Assembly (NCBI RefSeq): GCF_014696345.1 | Contig: NZ_JACJPY010000010.1 | Coordinates: 1 to 64,000 of the forward strand | Direction: 5' to 3' | Length of the DNA: 64,000 nucleotides | Source: Pseudanabaena cinerea FACHB-1277 | GTDB taxonomy: Bacteria > Cyanobacteriota > Cyanobacteriia > Pseudanabaenales > Pseudanabaenaceae | Part shown: piece by piece, positions 46,300 to 54,726 of the stretch | Position numbering within the stretch: position 1 is the stretch's first letter | How the letters are laid out: the number at the start of each line of letters is the position of its first letter | Made by a program: the position numbers and the translations under genes | Notes under the pieces: generated by a model | The model's input: the letters and a program-made list of their open reading frames with translations, nothing else | What the model was told of the DNA's origin: nothing | Databases searched by the model: none

Positions 46300-47895
46300 T
46301 TAATGCAAGAAATGACGCACACCCGTGAATACCATGACTAAGCCTAGTTCATCGGCGGCTTTGATCGAATCGGCATCACGCAGACTGCCGCCAGGTTGGG
46401 CGATCGCGACAATACCTGCGGCGGCGGCAGTTCGCACTGTGTCATCAAAAGGAAAGAAGCCATCACTGGCAAGACAGGCTCCTTGAGTATTTTCACCTGC
46501 TTGCTCGATCGCAATCTTAGTGGAGCCAACCCGATTCATTTGTCCAGCGCCGATGCCAAGGGTGGTGAAATTTTTGGTGATAGTGATCGCATTGGATTTG
46601 ACATGGCGGCATACTTTCCAAGTAAAGGCAAGTTCTTTTAACTGTGCAGGGGTGGGTTGCTTTTGAGTAACAATCTGCCATTTTTCAGGGTTTACGGCTT
46701 CATCATCTGCCCTTTGCACCAACATTCCCCCCGCGATCGTCTTTACAGTTTCCGCAGAGCCATGTTTGAGATCCGACAGCACTAGGACTCGTAGATTTTG
46801 CTTCTTACCTAAAATCGCGGCAACACTCGGCACACAGGCAGGTGCAACCACACATTCCAAAAAGGTTTTGGTTAGGAGTTTGGCAGTTTCTTCATCAATG
46901 GCACGATTTAGCGCCACAATGCCACCAAAAGCCGATGTGGAATCAGCATCAAAGGCTTTTTGATAGGCTTCGGCAATGGTGGGGGCGATCGCCACGCCGC
47001 AGGGGTTGTTGTGCTTGACGATTACCGCACAGGGTAGATCATCAGCAAATTCAGCAATAATTCTTCTTGCAGATTCTAGATCCAATAAATTGTTATAGCT
47101 CAGTTCCTTCCCTTGCAATAATTGTGCGGCTGACCAACCCTTAGGGGTTGCGCCCACCTGATACCAAGTTGCAGGTTGGTGGGGGTTTTCGCCATAGCGG
47201 AGGGGTTTGGGATTGTTGCAGAGTAAGGTGTAGGAAGAGGATAGATTGCTGGTTAATGGCTCAGACGGTTCCGCATCGGCAACAGTGCTAGGAATAGGGG
47301 CGGAAATAGTTTGTTGATTGAGATAGTTGGCGATTGCGAGGTCGTAGGCTTGAGTATGTTGGAAGGCAGCGATCGCCAATTTTTGTCGAAATTCTAAGGT
47401 GGTTGCCCCATCATGCGCTTGCAATTCTGCCAAAAAATCGGCATATTGGCTAGGGCTAGACAATACAGCAACGTGCTGATAATTTTTGGCAGAAGCCCGA
47501 ATTAGGGTGGGACCACCAATATCAATATTTTCGATCGCATCGGCAAGGGTGACATCAGATTTGGCGATCGTCGCTTCAAAGGGATAGAGATTCACCACCA
47601 CAATCCTAATGGGTTGAATCGCATTGTCTTCAAGATCCTGCTGATGCTCAGGCAGTTCTAGTCTTGCCAAGATGCCCCCATGAATGCGTGGGTGCAAAGT
47701 TTTTACCCGACCTCCCAAAATTTCAGGAGCGCCCGTATAATCAGAAACCTTGGTAACATCTAATTCGGCTGCCTTGAGCGCCTTGGCAGTACCGCCACTA
47801 CTAATCAACTGATAGTTATAGACGGTCGAGAGTTCACGCGCAAGTTCAAGTAAACCAGCTTTGTCGGATACACTCAAAAGGGCAAGGGGTTTCAT
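46300..47895 (-). CDS. purH: Bifunctional AICAR formyltransferase / IMP cyclohydrolase
   Basis: The 531-residue enzyme performs the last two steps of purine synthesis. The N-terminal MGS-like cyclohydrolase domain (1-200) has ALLSVSDKAGLLELAREL, SSGGTAKALK and KTLHPRIHGGILA. The transformylase domain has NPKPLRYGENPHQPATW, ELSYNNLLDLESA and VIVKHNNPCGVAIA with the catalytic Lys-His. The C-terminus is VVFTGVRHFLH. Length is normal. Confidence 0.95.
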   Translation of the reverse strand: MKPLALLSVSDKAGLLELARELSTVYNYQLISSGGTAKALKAAELDVTKVSDYTGAPEILGGRVKTLHPRIHGGILARLELPEHQQDLEDNAIQPIRIVVVNLYPFEATIAKSDVTLADAIENIDIGGPTLIRASAKNYQHVAVLSSPSQYADFLAELQAHDGATTLEFRQKLAIAAFQHTQAYDLAIANYLNQQTISAPIPSTVADAEPSEPLTSNLSSSYTLLCNNPKPLRYGENPHQPATWYQVGATPKGWSAAQLLQGKELSYNNLLDLESARRIIAEFADDLPCAVIVKHNNPCGVAIAPTIAEAYQKAFDADSTSAFGGIVALNRAIDEETAKLLTKTFLECVVAPACVPSVAAILGKKQNLRVLVLSDLKHGSAETVKTIAGGMLVQRADDEAVNPEKWQIVTQKQPTPAQLKELAFTWKVCRHVKSNAITITKNFTTLGIGAGQMNRVGSTKIAIEQAGENTQGACLASDGFFPFDDTVRTAAAAGIVAIAQPGGSLRDADSIKAADELGLVMVFTGVRHFLH

Positions 47896-47984
47896 GGCGT
47901 TTGGTTCTTACACAATTTTCAAATTATCCTACAGCCTAGTGTGCGTTAACATAGCGCAACATATCGATTAACCTTCCAAACTTA

Positions 47985-48701
47985 ATGGCAATTGTACATA
48001 CATACCCCGAACTGAGCAAAGGGCGACTGGTCAGCCGCTACAAGCGTTTCTTTGCAGATATTGAATTAGAAAATGGGACATTAATTACTGCCCACTGTGC
48101 TAATACGGGGCCAATGACGGGGGTATGTGAGATTGGTAGCCCTGTACTGGTGTCTTATCACCCAAGTCCTAAACGCAAACTTGCCTATAGCTGGGAAGCA
48201 ATCTATCTTGACAATCAATGGATCGGTATTAATACCAGTTTGCCCAATCGCATTATTGGCAATATGCTTGAGCGCCATCTCATTCCAGAGCTAGAGCCTT
48301 ATACCACTGTCAAAGGTGAGGTGTCCTATGGTCTGGAGAAGAGTCGCATTGATTTTTTATTGACCGATGCTGCAACCGATCGCCAAATCTATGTGGAGGT
48401 CAAAAACACCACTTGGGCGATCGCGAATTTAGCTTTATTTCCTGACACCGTGACCACACGCGGGCAGAAGCACTTACGGGAGTTAATGGCTGTCATGGAC
48501 AATTCTCATCAACCAACTGAGGCAGCTTTGATATTTTTTATCAATCGTGGTGACTGCGATCGCTTTGCTTCGGGGGATCAAGCCGATCCAGAATATGGCA
48601 ATTTACTAAAAACCGCGATCGCCAAAGGCGTGAAAGTATTACCCTGTCGTTTTGCGATCGACCCGCCGCAAGTAATTTATCTGGGGCTAGCAAGCCTCTA
48701 A
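47985..48701 (+). CDS. sfsA: SfsA-family nuclease
   Basis: The 238-residue protein matches SfsA along its length. The OB-like start is GRLVSRYKRFFADIELENGT, followed by AHCANTGPMTGVCEIGSPVL. The PD-(D/E)xK-like segment is KSRIDFLLTDAATDRQIYVE with VKNTT. Originally named for sugar fermentation stimulation, SfsA is now regarded as a DNA/RNA nuclease. Divergent from purH, and followed by a clear terminator. Confidence 0.9.
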   Translation: MAIVHTYPELSKGRLVSRYKRFFADIELENGTLITAHCANTGPMTGVCEIGSPVLVSYHPSPKRKLAYSWEAIYLDNQWIGINTSLPNRIIGNMLERHLIPELEPYTTVKGEVSYGLEKSRIDFLLTDAATDRQIYVEVKNTTWAIANLALFPDTVTTRGQKHLRELMAVMDNSHQPTEAALIFFINRGDCDRFASGDQADPEYGNLLKTAIAKGVKVLPCRFAIDPPQVIYLGLASL

Positions 48702-48703
48702 AA

Positions 48704-48740
48704 AACCTTAAAAGTGCTGCACAGCAACACCTTTAAGGTT
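48704..48740 (+). terminator. Hairpin terminator after sfsA
   Basis: AACCTTAAAAGTG pairs with CACCTTTAAGGTT (one mismatch) around CTGCACAGCAA, starting two bases after the stop codon. It may also stop the small convergent frame at 48774. Confidence 0.7.
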
Positions 48741-48773
48741 AATCGAGACATCCTCAAGAGTTTTGTCAAGTCT

Positions 48774-48860
48774 TTATATAGTTCCAAACGAAGTGACAAT
48801 TTTCCAAAAAGTGTATGGCACGCCAACACTTAGAACGACGTAAATTGCTAGTTCTGCCAT
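48774..48860 (-). CDS. Candidate 28-residue single-helix membrane peptide
   Basis: ATG at 48860 with AGGAA four bases upstream opens 28 codons: MAELAIYVVLSVGVPYTFWK, then IVTSFGTI and TAA. One predicted membrane helix of about 17 residues is followed by a Lys. Size and shape resemble the small subunits of photosystems, cytochrome b6f or NDH-1, but I cannot match it to any named one. It ends close to the sfsA terminator. Confidence 0.45.
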   Translation of the reverse strand: MAELAIYVVLSVGVPYTFWKIVTSFGTI

Positions 48861-49088
48861 AGTTTCCTGATTTGTTATACAGCGATCGCCTATAGACGCG
48901 ATCATTAATTCACAGCATTATTATCTTACAGTTTTTGAAATTGATATAACTATATCCAGTAGGTTGATATAAGTATTTATTATCAAATAAATGTCTCAAA
49001 TATGCCGACTTGTGCTAGTCTGTCTGCCTGAAGGATTTAATCCAATCCTGATGGTTTGAGCTATCCCTCACGCAAGGAAGTGATATTT

Positions 49089-49613
49089 GTGAAAAACTTA
49101 TTTAACCTAGCTACCACTTTACTAAGCTCTGCGGCACTCGCATCTTTCGCCGCGATCGCTACACCTGCCGTCCAAGCCCAACCAGCCTATGGTAGCTATT
49201 TAGGAGCAGGTGCGAGTTTCGGTTTTACCAGTGGCAACACTAACATGGGCGAAAATTCGCGCACCTCGGCACTTGTATCTGCTCGCTATAAATTTTTGGA
49301 ATTTCCGATCTCCTTGAGAACCCAAATTTTGATTGGCAGTAGCACGGCGGTTGTGCCAACAGTCTCTTTTGACGTGCCACTAAACTTTGATACTGATATT
49401 TACATCGGAGCAGGTGTTTCCCTCGCAAATACCATTGATACAACCCCTGTGGGCAACAAAAATGCCTTTGTGATTCAACCTGGTATTGATTACACATTAC
49501 CTAACAGTAATCTAGTTCTATTTGGTAATGTCATTTTCGCCTTTGATGCCTATCGCAATTCCGCAGGCACATCGGCGACTTCTTTACAGACTGGTCTGGG
49601 CATTAGGTTTTAA
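49089..49613 (+). CDS. Secreted beta-barrel-like outer-membrane protein, paralogue of the gene at 24387
   Basis: The 174-residue product has a signal peptide (NLFNLATTLLSSAALASFAA to the AVQAQ cleavage region). Its barrel-like body tracks the paralogue: YGSYLGAGASFGF, ARYKFLEFPISLRTQILIGS, FDTDIYIGAGVSL, NAFVIQPGIDYTL and a TGLGIRF end. The start is GTG at 49089 with AAGGAAG eight bases upstream. A TTG start 33 bases earlier is less likely. Probably outer membrane. No specific role known. Confidence 0.7.
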   Translation: MKNLFNLATTLLSSAALASFAAIATPAVQAQPAYGSYLGAGASFGFTSGNTNMGENSRTSALVSARYKFLEFPISLRTQILIGSSTAVVPTVSFDVPLNFDTDIYIGAGVSLANTIDTTPVGNKNAFVIQPGIDYTLPNSNLVLFGNVIFAFDAYRNSAGTSATSLQTGLGIRF

Positions 49614-49706
49614 TAGGGAGGGAATTTATTTGCCAGCTCACTTCCATCTCGCCACTCATCATTGGCAATCCATAGAGTGCGGGGTTCCCCGTTTGCATTA
49701 GCTAAA

Positions 49707-50354
49707 ATGTCTAAGCCAATTCTTTATTCATTTCGCCGATGTCCCTATGCGATTCGGGCGCGGCTTGCCCTTGCCTATGCCGCAATTGATTATGAATTGC
49801 GAGAAATTTCCTTAAAAAATAAGCCGCAGGCGATGTTAGATATTTCGCCCAAGGGTACTACGCCTGTATTGCAAATATGGGATGGGTTTCCATCCCATCA
49901 GTCTTGTACGGTGCTAGAAGAAAGCCTAGATATTATGTATTGGGCATTGCAGCAAAATGATCCTGCGGGTTGGCTGAACCTATCCAAGGATGATTTGCCG
50001 ATCGCCCAACAATTAATTGTCACAAATGACGATCAATTTAAGAAAGCCCTCGATCGCTACAAATATGCCAATCGTTTTCCAGAGCGATCGCCGCTAGATT
50101 ATCGCCAAGATGCCGAGAATTTTTTGCAAATTTTAGAGCTGCGCCTAGCAGCAATGGATTTTTTATTTGGCGATCACCCCACTATTGCGGATATGGCAAT
50201 TTTTCCATTTATCCGTCAGTTTGCCTATGTTGACTTTGACTGGTTTCAGACTAGCGCCTATGTACATTTGCAAAAATGGTTGGCTGGGCATGAAGCCAGT
50301 AATTTATTCGAGTGCGTCATGATCAAAGTACCGCTATGGCAAGCCGTAAGCTAA
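49707..50354 (+). CDS. Glutathione S-transferase family protein
   Basis: The 215-residue GST has a thioredoxin-like N-terminus, LYSFRRCPYAIRARLALAYA, with a single Cys in the SFRRCPYA site. The TTPVLQIWDG cis-proline loop and a helical C-terminus with GDHPTIADMAIFPFIRQF (N-capping ADMAIFP) follow. An upstream in-frame extension of 15 residues is dropped because the fold starts at MSKPILYS. The last four bases overlap the convergent rnhB. Confidence 0.88.
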   Translation: MSKPILYSFRRCPYAIRARLALAYAAIDYELREISLKNKPQAMLDISPKGTTPVLQIWDGFPSHQSCTVLEESLDIMYWALQQNDPAGWLNLSKDDLPIAQQLIVTNDDQFKKALDRYKYANRFPERSPLDYRQDAENFLQILELRLAAMDFLFGDHPTIADMAIFPFIRQFAYVDFDWFQTSAYVHLQKWLAGHEASNLFECVMIKVPLWQAVS

Positions 50355-50965
50355 ATTTTTTTGAGTGTGAAAGATCGGCGATGCATTTCGCTGTAACCAA
50401 TTTGGGCGATCGCCTCTCGGTGTTTTGCCGTGCCGTAGCCCTTATTGGTGGCAAGGTCGTAACCCCTATAGACTTCCGCAAGCTCCACCATGCGTCGATC
50501 GCGCCATACCTTGGCGACAATGCTAGCAGCAGCAATGGAAAGGCAGAGTGCATCCCCCTTGATTACCGTGGTTTGCGGGATCGGCGCGATCAATTGAAAC
50601 CTTAATTTTTGATTGCCATCCACTAAACAATGCTGCGGTTGCGGCTTTAATTGGGCGATCGCCCGTTCCATCGCCAATAAACTCGCCGCTAAGATATTCA
50701 TCGCATCAATTTCGCTAACTGAGGCTATACCAATTTCGCAAGCGATCGCCAATGCGCGGATCGCCTGATCAAGATTTTCACGGCGGCTTGCTGATAACTT
50801 TTTGCTATCGGTTACGCCCAGATTCTCTAGCATAGCCAGTTGATCGAGGGGCAGAATTACGGCGGCGGCGACCACCTCACCAAATAATGCGCCCCTGCCC
50901 ACTTCATCAACCCCTGCTACAGGAAAACACTGGATTTCTAGCGCTCTAATTTCGGCTTGGTTCAT
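50351..50965 (-). CDS. rnhB: Ribonuclease HII
   Basis: The 204-residue enzyme removes ribonucleotides from RNA-DNA hybrids. The catalytic acidic pairs are seen in VAGVDEVGRGALFGEVVAAA (Asp-Glu), HCLVDGN and AAASIVAKVWRDRRM. The conserved YDLATNKGYGTAKHREAI C-terminus is present. Length is normal. Divergent from psbE. Confidence 0.94.
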   Translation of the reverse strand: MNQAEIRALEIQCFPVAGVDEVGRGALFGEVVAAAVILPLDQLAMLENLGVTDSKKLSASRRENLDQAIRALAIACEIGIASVSEIDAMNILAASLLAMERAIAQLKPQPQHCLVDGNQKLRFQLIAPIPQTTVIKGDALCLSIAAASIVAKVWRDRRMVELAEVYRGYDLATNKGYGTAKHREAIAQIGYSEMHRRSFTLKKI

Positions 50966-51028
50966 CTTGATCTTAAAAAAACTGTGGCAATTGCGAATGG
51001 AAGCAGCACTATTGCTATTAAAAGTTGG

Positions 51029-51034
51029 TACAAT
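51029..51034 (+). promoter_or_regulatory. Possible -10 element of psbEFLJ
   Basis: TACAAT lies 58 bases ahead of the psbE start, in the divergent rnhB-psbE gap. No good -35 element is found at the right distance, so the call is tentative. GAGG at 51082-51085 is the probable ribosome binding site of psbE. Confidence 0.3.
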
Positions 51035-51091
51035 ACTAAACTATTATTTTAGATAAAGATTTTCATACATTACTTAATTTAGAGGACTGTT

Positions 51092-51337
51092 ATGGCAGGC
51101 ACTACTGGAGAAAGACCATTTTCCGACATTATTACTAGCGTGCGTTATTGGCTCATCCATAGCCTGACGATCCCAGCCTTATTCTTGGCAGGTTGGCTAT
51201 TTGTCAGCACAGGCTTAGCCTATGACGTATTTGGCACACCACGCCCCAATGAGTACTACGTCCAAGACAATCAGGCTGCACCGATTGTCACCGATCGCTA
51301 CAATCCTGCCAAAGATATCCCCTCTATGGGCAAATAA
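51092..51337 (+). CDS. psbE: Cytochrome b559 alpha subunit
   Basis: The 81-residue thylakoid protein is a core subunit of photosystem II. It begins [20 protein letters not shown] and has the heme-ligating histidine in [18 protein letters not shown] within its single membrane helix. The lumenal part is [15 protein letters not shown]. Heme is shared with PsbF. First gene of the psbE-psbF-psbL-psbJ operon. The usual upstream neighbours rubA and ycf48 are not here. Confidence 0.98.
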   Translation: MAGTTGERPFSDIITSVRYWLIHSLTIPALFLAGWLFVSTGLAYDVFGTPRPNEYYVQDNQAAPIVTDRYNPAKDIPSMGK

Positions 51338-51387
51338 TTCTCTTTGTCTTTTAAATCAACGCATTAACCACACAATATTTAACGCAT

Positions 51388-51522
51388 ATGGCAAGCAATA
51401 ACCCTAACGAACCCATTCAATATCCAGTATTTACCTTCCGTTGGTTGGCAGTACATGGTTTAGGAGTCCCCACTGTATTCTTCATCGGCGCGATCGCCGC
51501 GATGCAATTTATTAGCCGCTAG
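51388..51522 (+). CDS. psbF: Cytochrome b559 beta subunit
   Basis: The 44-residue single-helix protein reads [20 protein letters not shown], then [20 protein letters not shown] and FISR. The His in [11 protein letters not shown] binds the shared heme with PsbE. Second gene in the operon, 50 bases after psbE. Confidence 0.97.
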   Translation: MASNNPNEPIQYPVFTFRWLAVHGLGVPTVFFIGAIAAMQFISR

Positions 51523-51630
51523 TCAATTCGCTTACTGTGGCTGAATGTTGCAATAATTAGTTTGCAATAATTGATTTGCTAATGAATTGTTTGATCTATC
51601 TAAAAAAATTACCTAAAGATCTAATTAACT

Positions 51631-51747
51631 ATGGCTCCTAAGAATCCTAACAGCCAACCCGTAGAGTTAAACCGTACCTCTCTATATTTGGGTCTGTTAT
51701 TAATTTTCGTAACTGTTTTGCTATTTTCTAGCTATTTCTTCAACTAG
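51631..51747 (+). CDS. psbL: Photosystem II protein L
   Basis: The 38-residue single-helix protein has the family's [20 protein letters not shown] signature and an SSYFFN end. It is needed for the PSII dimer interface and the quinone-acceptor side. Third gene in the operon, 108 bases after psbF, a longer gap than usual. Confidence 0.97.
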   Translation: MAPKNPNSQPVELNRTSLYLGLLLIFVTVLLFSSYFFN

Positions 51748-51796
51748 TTTTTTGCTTTTACTCCTGTTCATTTTTATTATTTTTGAGGCTTAATTC

Positions 51797-51916
51797 ATGC
51801 TTAAAAACGGACGTATTCCTCTTTGGCTAGTCGCTACCGTGGCTGGTACTGGTGTATTGGTTGTAGTTGGCTTGTTTTTCTATGGCTCTTATGTTGGCTT
51901 AGGGTCTGCAAGCTAG
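51797..51916 (+). CDS. psbJ: Photosystem II protein J
   Basis: The 39-residue single-helix protein is [20 protein letters not shown], then [19 protein letters not shown]. The [10 protein letters not shown] start and [10 protein letters not shown]-like end are diagnostic. It helps assemble PSII and controls plastoquinone exchange. Last gene of the operon. Confidence 0.97.
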   Translation: MLKNGRIPLWLVATVAGTGVLVVVGLFFYGSYVGLGSAS

Positions 51917-51928
51917 AAATTTATTCTT

Positions 51929-51962
51929 AAAAAAGGGAGGTGCTTTGCGCCTCCCTTTTTTA
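51929..51962 (+). terminator. Rho-independent terminator of psbEFLJ
   Basis: AAAAAAGGGAGG and CCTCCCTTTTTT form a perfect stem around TGCTTTGCG with a T tail, 12 bases after the psbJ stop. The A-rich side also allows use by the convergent pseudouridine synthase gene. Confidence 0.88.
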
Positions 51963-51970
51963 TTGGCTAT

Positions 51971-52699
51971 TTATTGCTTTTTTAGCATGATGACTTCTTG
52001 ATTGGTTAATAGGCGATACTGTCCCGATCGCAGTTGATCGAGATGAATATCAGCGATTGCCAGTCGATGCAGCTTGCTCACAGGATGCCCCAGTTGCTCG
52101 GCAATACGGCGAATTTGACGATTGCGCCCCTCTGATATGGTGATTTGTAAATGGGTGCAGTCTTGTTCAACTTTAAGCAAATTCTCAATCACATTAATAA
52201 TTGCGGGTTTGGTGATTTTGCCATCGAGCATTACCCCTGTCCGCCACAAATTTAAAATGCGATCACTAGGAATGCCACGCACCCAGACGCTATAGGTTTT
52301 GGGGACATGGTGGCGCGGGTGCATCATCTGATTTGCAAATTCGCCATCATTGGTGAGGATCAATGCACCACTGCTGTGATAGTCCAGTCTGCCCACGGGA
52401 TAAAGGTGTTGATATTGGGGGGGCAGAATATCGATGACGGTCTTCCTGCCTTGGGGATCATCGCAGGTACAGACAATGCCTAGAGGTTTATGCAGTAATA
52501 GATAAATAAACTTTGGGGCGGCGATCGCTAAAATTTTGCCATCAACGGCAATGCGATCGCTGCTGGGATCAGCCCTAGTCCCCAATTCTATGATCTTAAT
52601 TCCATTCACCTGTACACGACCTGCCAAAATCATCTGTTCGGCTTCGCGACGTGAAGCGATGCCATAGCGAGAAAGAATTTTTTGTAAGCGATCGAGCAT
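51971..52699 (-). CDS. Pseudouridine synthase, RsuA/RluB family
   Basis: The 242-residue enzyme has an N-terminal S4 RNA-binding domain (MLDRLQKILSRYGIASRREA). The catalytic domain has GIVCTCDDPQGRKTVIDILP, VGRLDYHSSGALILTNDGEF with the catalytic Asp in GRLDYHS and ISEGRNRQIRRIAEQLGHPV. It modifies rRNA; 16S versus 23S cannot be settled. An upstream in-frame extension of 37 residues, made of translated tandem repeats, is rejected in favour of ATG at 52699. Confidence 0.9.
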   Translation of the reverse strand: MLDRLQKILSRYGIASRREAEQMILAGRVQVNGIKIIELGTRADPSSDRIAVDGKILAIAAPKFIYLLLHKPLGIVCTCDDPQGRKTVIDILPPQYQHLYPVGRLDYHSSGALILTNDGEFANQMMHPRHHVPKTYSVWVRGIPSDRILNLWRTGVMLDGKITKPAIINVIENLLKVEQDCTHLQITISEGRNRQIRRIAEQLGHPVSKLHRLAIADIHLDQLRSGQYRLLTNQEVIMLKKQ

Positions 52700-52700
52700 T

Positions 52701-52753
52701 GATGAAAGGGATGAAAGGGATGAGAAAGCATAAATGGCATAAATGGCATTTAT
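52701..52753. repeat. Short 9-bp tandem repeats in a gene leader
   Basis: Two copies of ATGAAAGGG are followed by two copies of CATAAATGG and a small palindrome (AAATGGCATTT). They occupy the leader directly upstream of the pseudouridine synthase start. Likely slippage-prone. Confidence 0.55.
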
Positions 52754-52896
52754 GAATATACAGCGCTCAGATCCAAACCAAGCAACATGATTGAAAACGG
52801 CCATTGACAAATAAGGCTAGATCATGAGTTGTTCCTATAGCTCAATGCATTTATTGCATAATCTGGTTGCATTTATTAAATAAAGGTTAAAAGTAT

Positions 52897-52938
52897 GTAT
52901 CTTGTGATACGAATTACTGTCAAAACGTTAAGTAACGT
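52897..52938 (+). promoter_or_regulatory. NtcA-activated promoter of nirA
   Basis: GTA-TCTTGTGA-TAC at 52897-52910 is an exact GTA-N8-TAC site for NtcA, the nitrogen regulator. TAACGT at 52933-52938 fits the TAN3T -10 box 22 bases further on. This is the spacing of class II NtcA promoters. Transcription should rise when ammonium is scarce. The start codon of nirA follows after about 140 bases of leader. Confidence 0.8.
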
Positions 52939-53081
52939 AAACCTATACAAAGTTATATTTTCCCTTACAACAAAATTCTAAGTTGGGAATTTGAACTTGG
53001 TGACTAATCCAAGTGGCGATCGCCAAATGCGATCACTAGAAATGAGAATTAATTCCCAAGGTTGAGCCAAGGATAAATTGC

Positions 53082-54647
53082 ATGGCAAACAAAATTGAAA
53101 CCCTAAAAGCTGCAAAGGATGGCTTAGCTGTTAAGGCTGAAATCCAACGCTTTGCTGAAATTGGCTGGGAAGCGATCGATGATGACGATTTGCAGCATCG
53201 CTTGAAATGGCTAGGCGTGTTCTTTCGCAAAAGTACCCCCGGACGCTTCATGGTGAGAATGCGAATTCCCAATGGTTTGCTCAATAGCGATCAAATGCGG
53301 GTACTTGCTGGGGTCGTGGAAAAATGCGGTGAACAACATGGGGTTGCCGATATCACTACCCGTCAAAACATTCAGATCCGCAGCTTTCCCATTGAAGATG
53401 TTCCCGAAATGTTCGAGAAATTCCGTTCAGTGGGCTTAACTAGTGTGCAGTCAGCGATGGATAATATTCGCAATATCACAGGTTCACCTGTGGCGGGGAT
53501 TGATGCCAATGAGCTATACGATACCCGTGAACTGGCGATTCAAGTGCAAAATTTGCTGACTAATAATGGTGAAGGTAATCCCGCTTTTACAAATTTACCG
53601 CGCAAGTTTAATATTGCGATCGCTGGTTGTCGGGACAATTCCACCCATGCCGAAATCAATGATTTAGCCTTTGTGCCAGCTTTTAAAGACGAGAACAAAG
53701 AAACCTTTGGCTTTAACGTTCTCGTGGGTGGCTTCTTCTCTGCCAAACGGATTGCCGCCGCAATTCCTCTTAATGTATGGGTTGCTCCCGAAGATGTGGT
53801 TGCCCTTTGTGAAGCCTTACTAATCGTATTTCGCGATAATGGTTTGCGCGAAAAGCGGGACAAAGCCCGTTTAATGTTCTTAATCGATGAATGGGGAATT
53901 GAGAAATTCCGCGAGGAAGTAGAAAAGCAAATGGGTAAGCCCCTTGCCTCTGCTGCCACTAAGGACGAAATCGCATGGGAAAAGCGCGATCACATCGGTG
54001 TACATCCGCAAAAGCAAACAGGTTTGAACTATGTGGGCTTGCAGATTCCTGTCGGTCGGATGTATGCCTCTGATATGTATGAATTTGCTCGTCTCGCTGA
54101 CAAATATGGTAATGGCGATCTGCGGCTCACCGTTGAGCAGAACCTGATCATTACCAATATCCCCGATGCACTTGTACCTGAACTTCTCCAAGAACCTTTA
54201 TTAGAAAAGTTCCCAGCTTTTCCCGATAACCTCATGCGCGGTCTGGTTTCCTGCACGGGCAACCAGTTCTGTCCTGTGGCGATCGTGGAAACCAAAAATC
54301 GCTCCCTTGCCCTCACCAAGCAACTCAGCGCCGCCTACGACTTACCAAAGACAGTAAGGATTCACTGGAGTGGTTGCCCCAATTCTTGCGCCCAGCCACA
54401 GGTTGCCGACATTGGCTTTACGGGTTGTAAAGCGCGTAAGGAAGGCAAAGTCGTGGATGGCGTGGACATTTACATGGGTGGCACGGTGGGCAAAGATGCT
54501 CATCTTGGCACTTGTGTAATGGAAAAGGTTCCCTGTGAGGACCTGTACGAGGTCGTCGGCAAATTGCTTGTCGAGCGCTTCGGTGCTATTCCCAAACAGA
54601 ATGGCACAGTGCTAACTCACTCCGCCGAGTTAGTTGCTGTGGGCTAA
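53082..54647 (+). CDS. nirA: Ferredoxin-nitrite reductase
   Basis: The 521-residue enzyme reduces nitrite to ammonium with six electrons from ferredoxin. The siroheme/[4Fe-4S] ligands are CTGNQFC (near 391) and CPNSC (near 432). The repeated ferritin-like halves start FMVRMRIPNGLLNSDQMRVL and TGLNYVGLQIPVGRMYASDM. TTRQNIQIR is the siroheme-binding stretch. First gene of the nitrate cluster, driven by the NtcA site at 52897. Length is slightly above the usual 510. Confidence 0.96.
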   Translation: MANKIETLKAAKDGLAVKAEIQRFAEIGWEAIDDDDLQHRLKWLGVFFRKSTPGRFMVRMRIPNGLLNSDQMRVLAGVVEKCGEQHGVADITTRQNIQIRSFPIEDVPEMFEKFRSVGLTSVQSAMDNIRNITGSPVAGIDANELYDTRELAIQVQNLLTNNGEGNPAFTNLPRKFNIAIAGCRDNSTHAEINDLAFVPAFKDENKETFGFNVLVGGFFSAKRIAAAIPLNVWVAPEDVVALCEALLIVFRDNGLREKRDKARLMFLIDEWGIEKFREEVEKQMGKPLASAATKDEIAWEKRDHIGVHPQKQTGLNYVGLQIPVGRMYASDMYEFARLADKYGNGDLRLTVEQNLIITNIPDALVPELLQEPLLEKFPAFPDNLMRGLVSCTGNQFCPVAIVETKNRSLALTKQLSAAYDLPKTVRIHWSGCPNSCAQPQVADIGFTGCKARKEGKVVDGVDIYMGGTVGKDAHLGTCVMEKVPCEDLYEVVGKLLVERFGAIPKQNGTVLTHSAELVAVG

Positions 54648-54726
54648 ATCCATTCTTTCTAGCATCCTGCTAGGCAAAACAAATATTTAAAACACCAAAA
54701 CAAACCAAAAAATCAGGAAATCAAAC

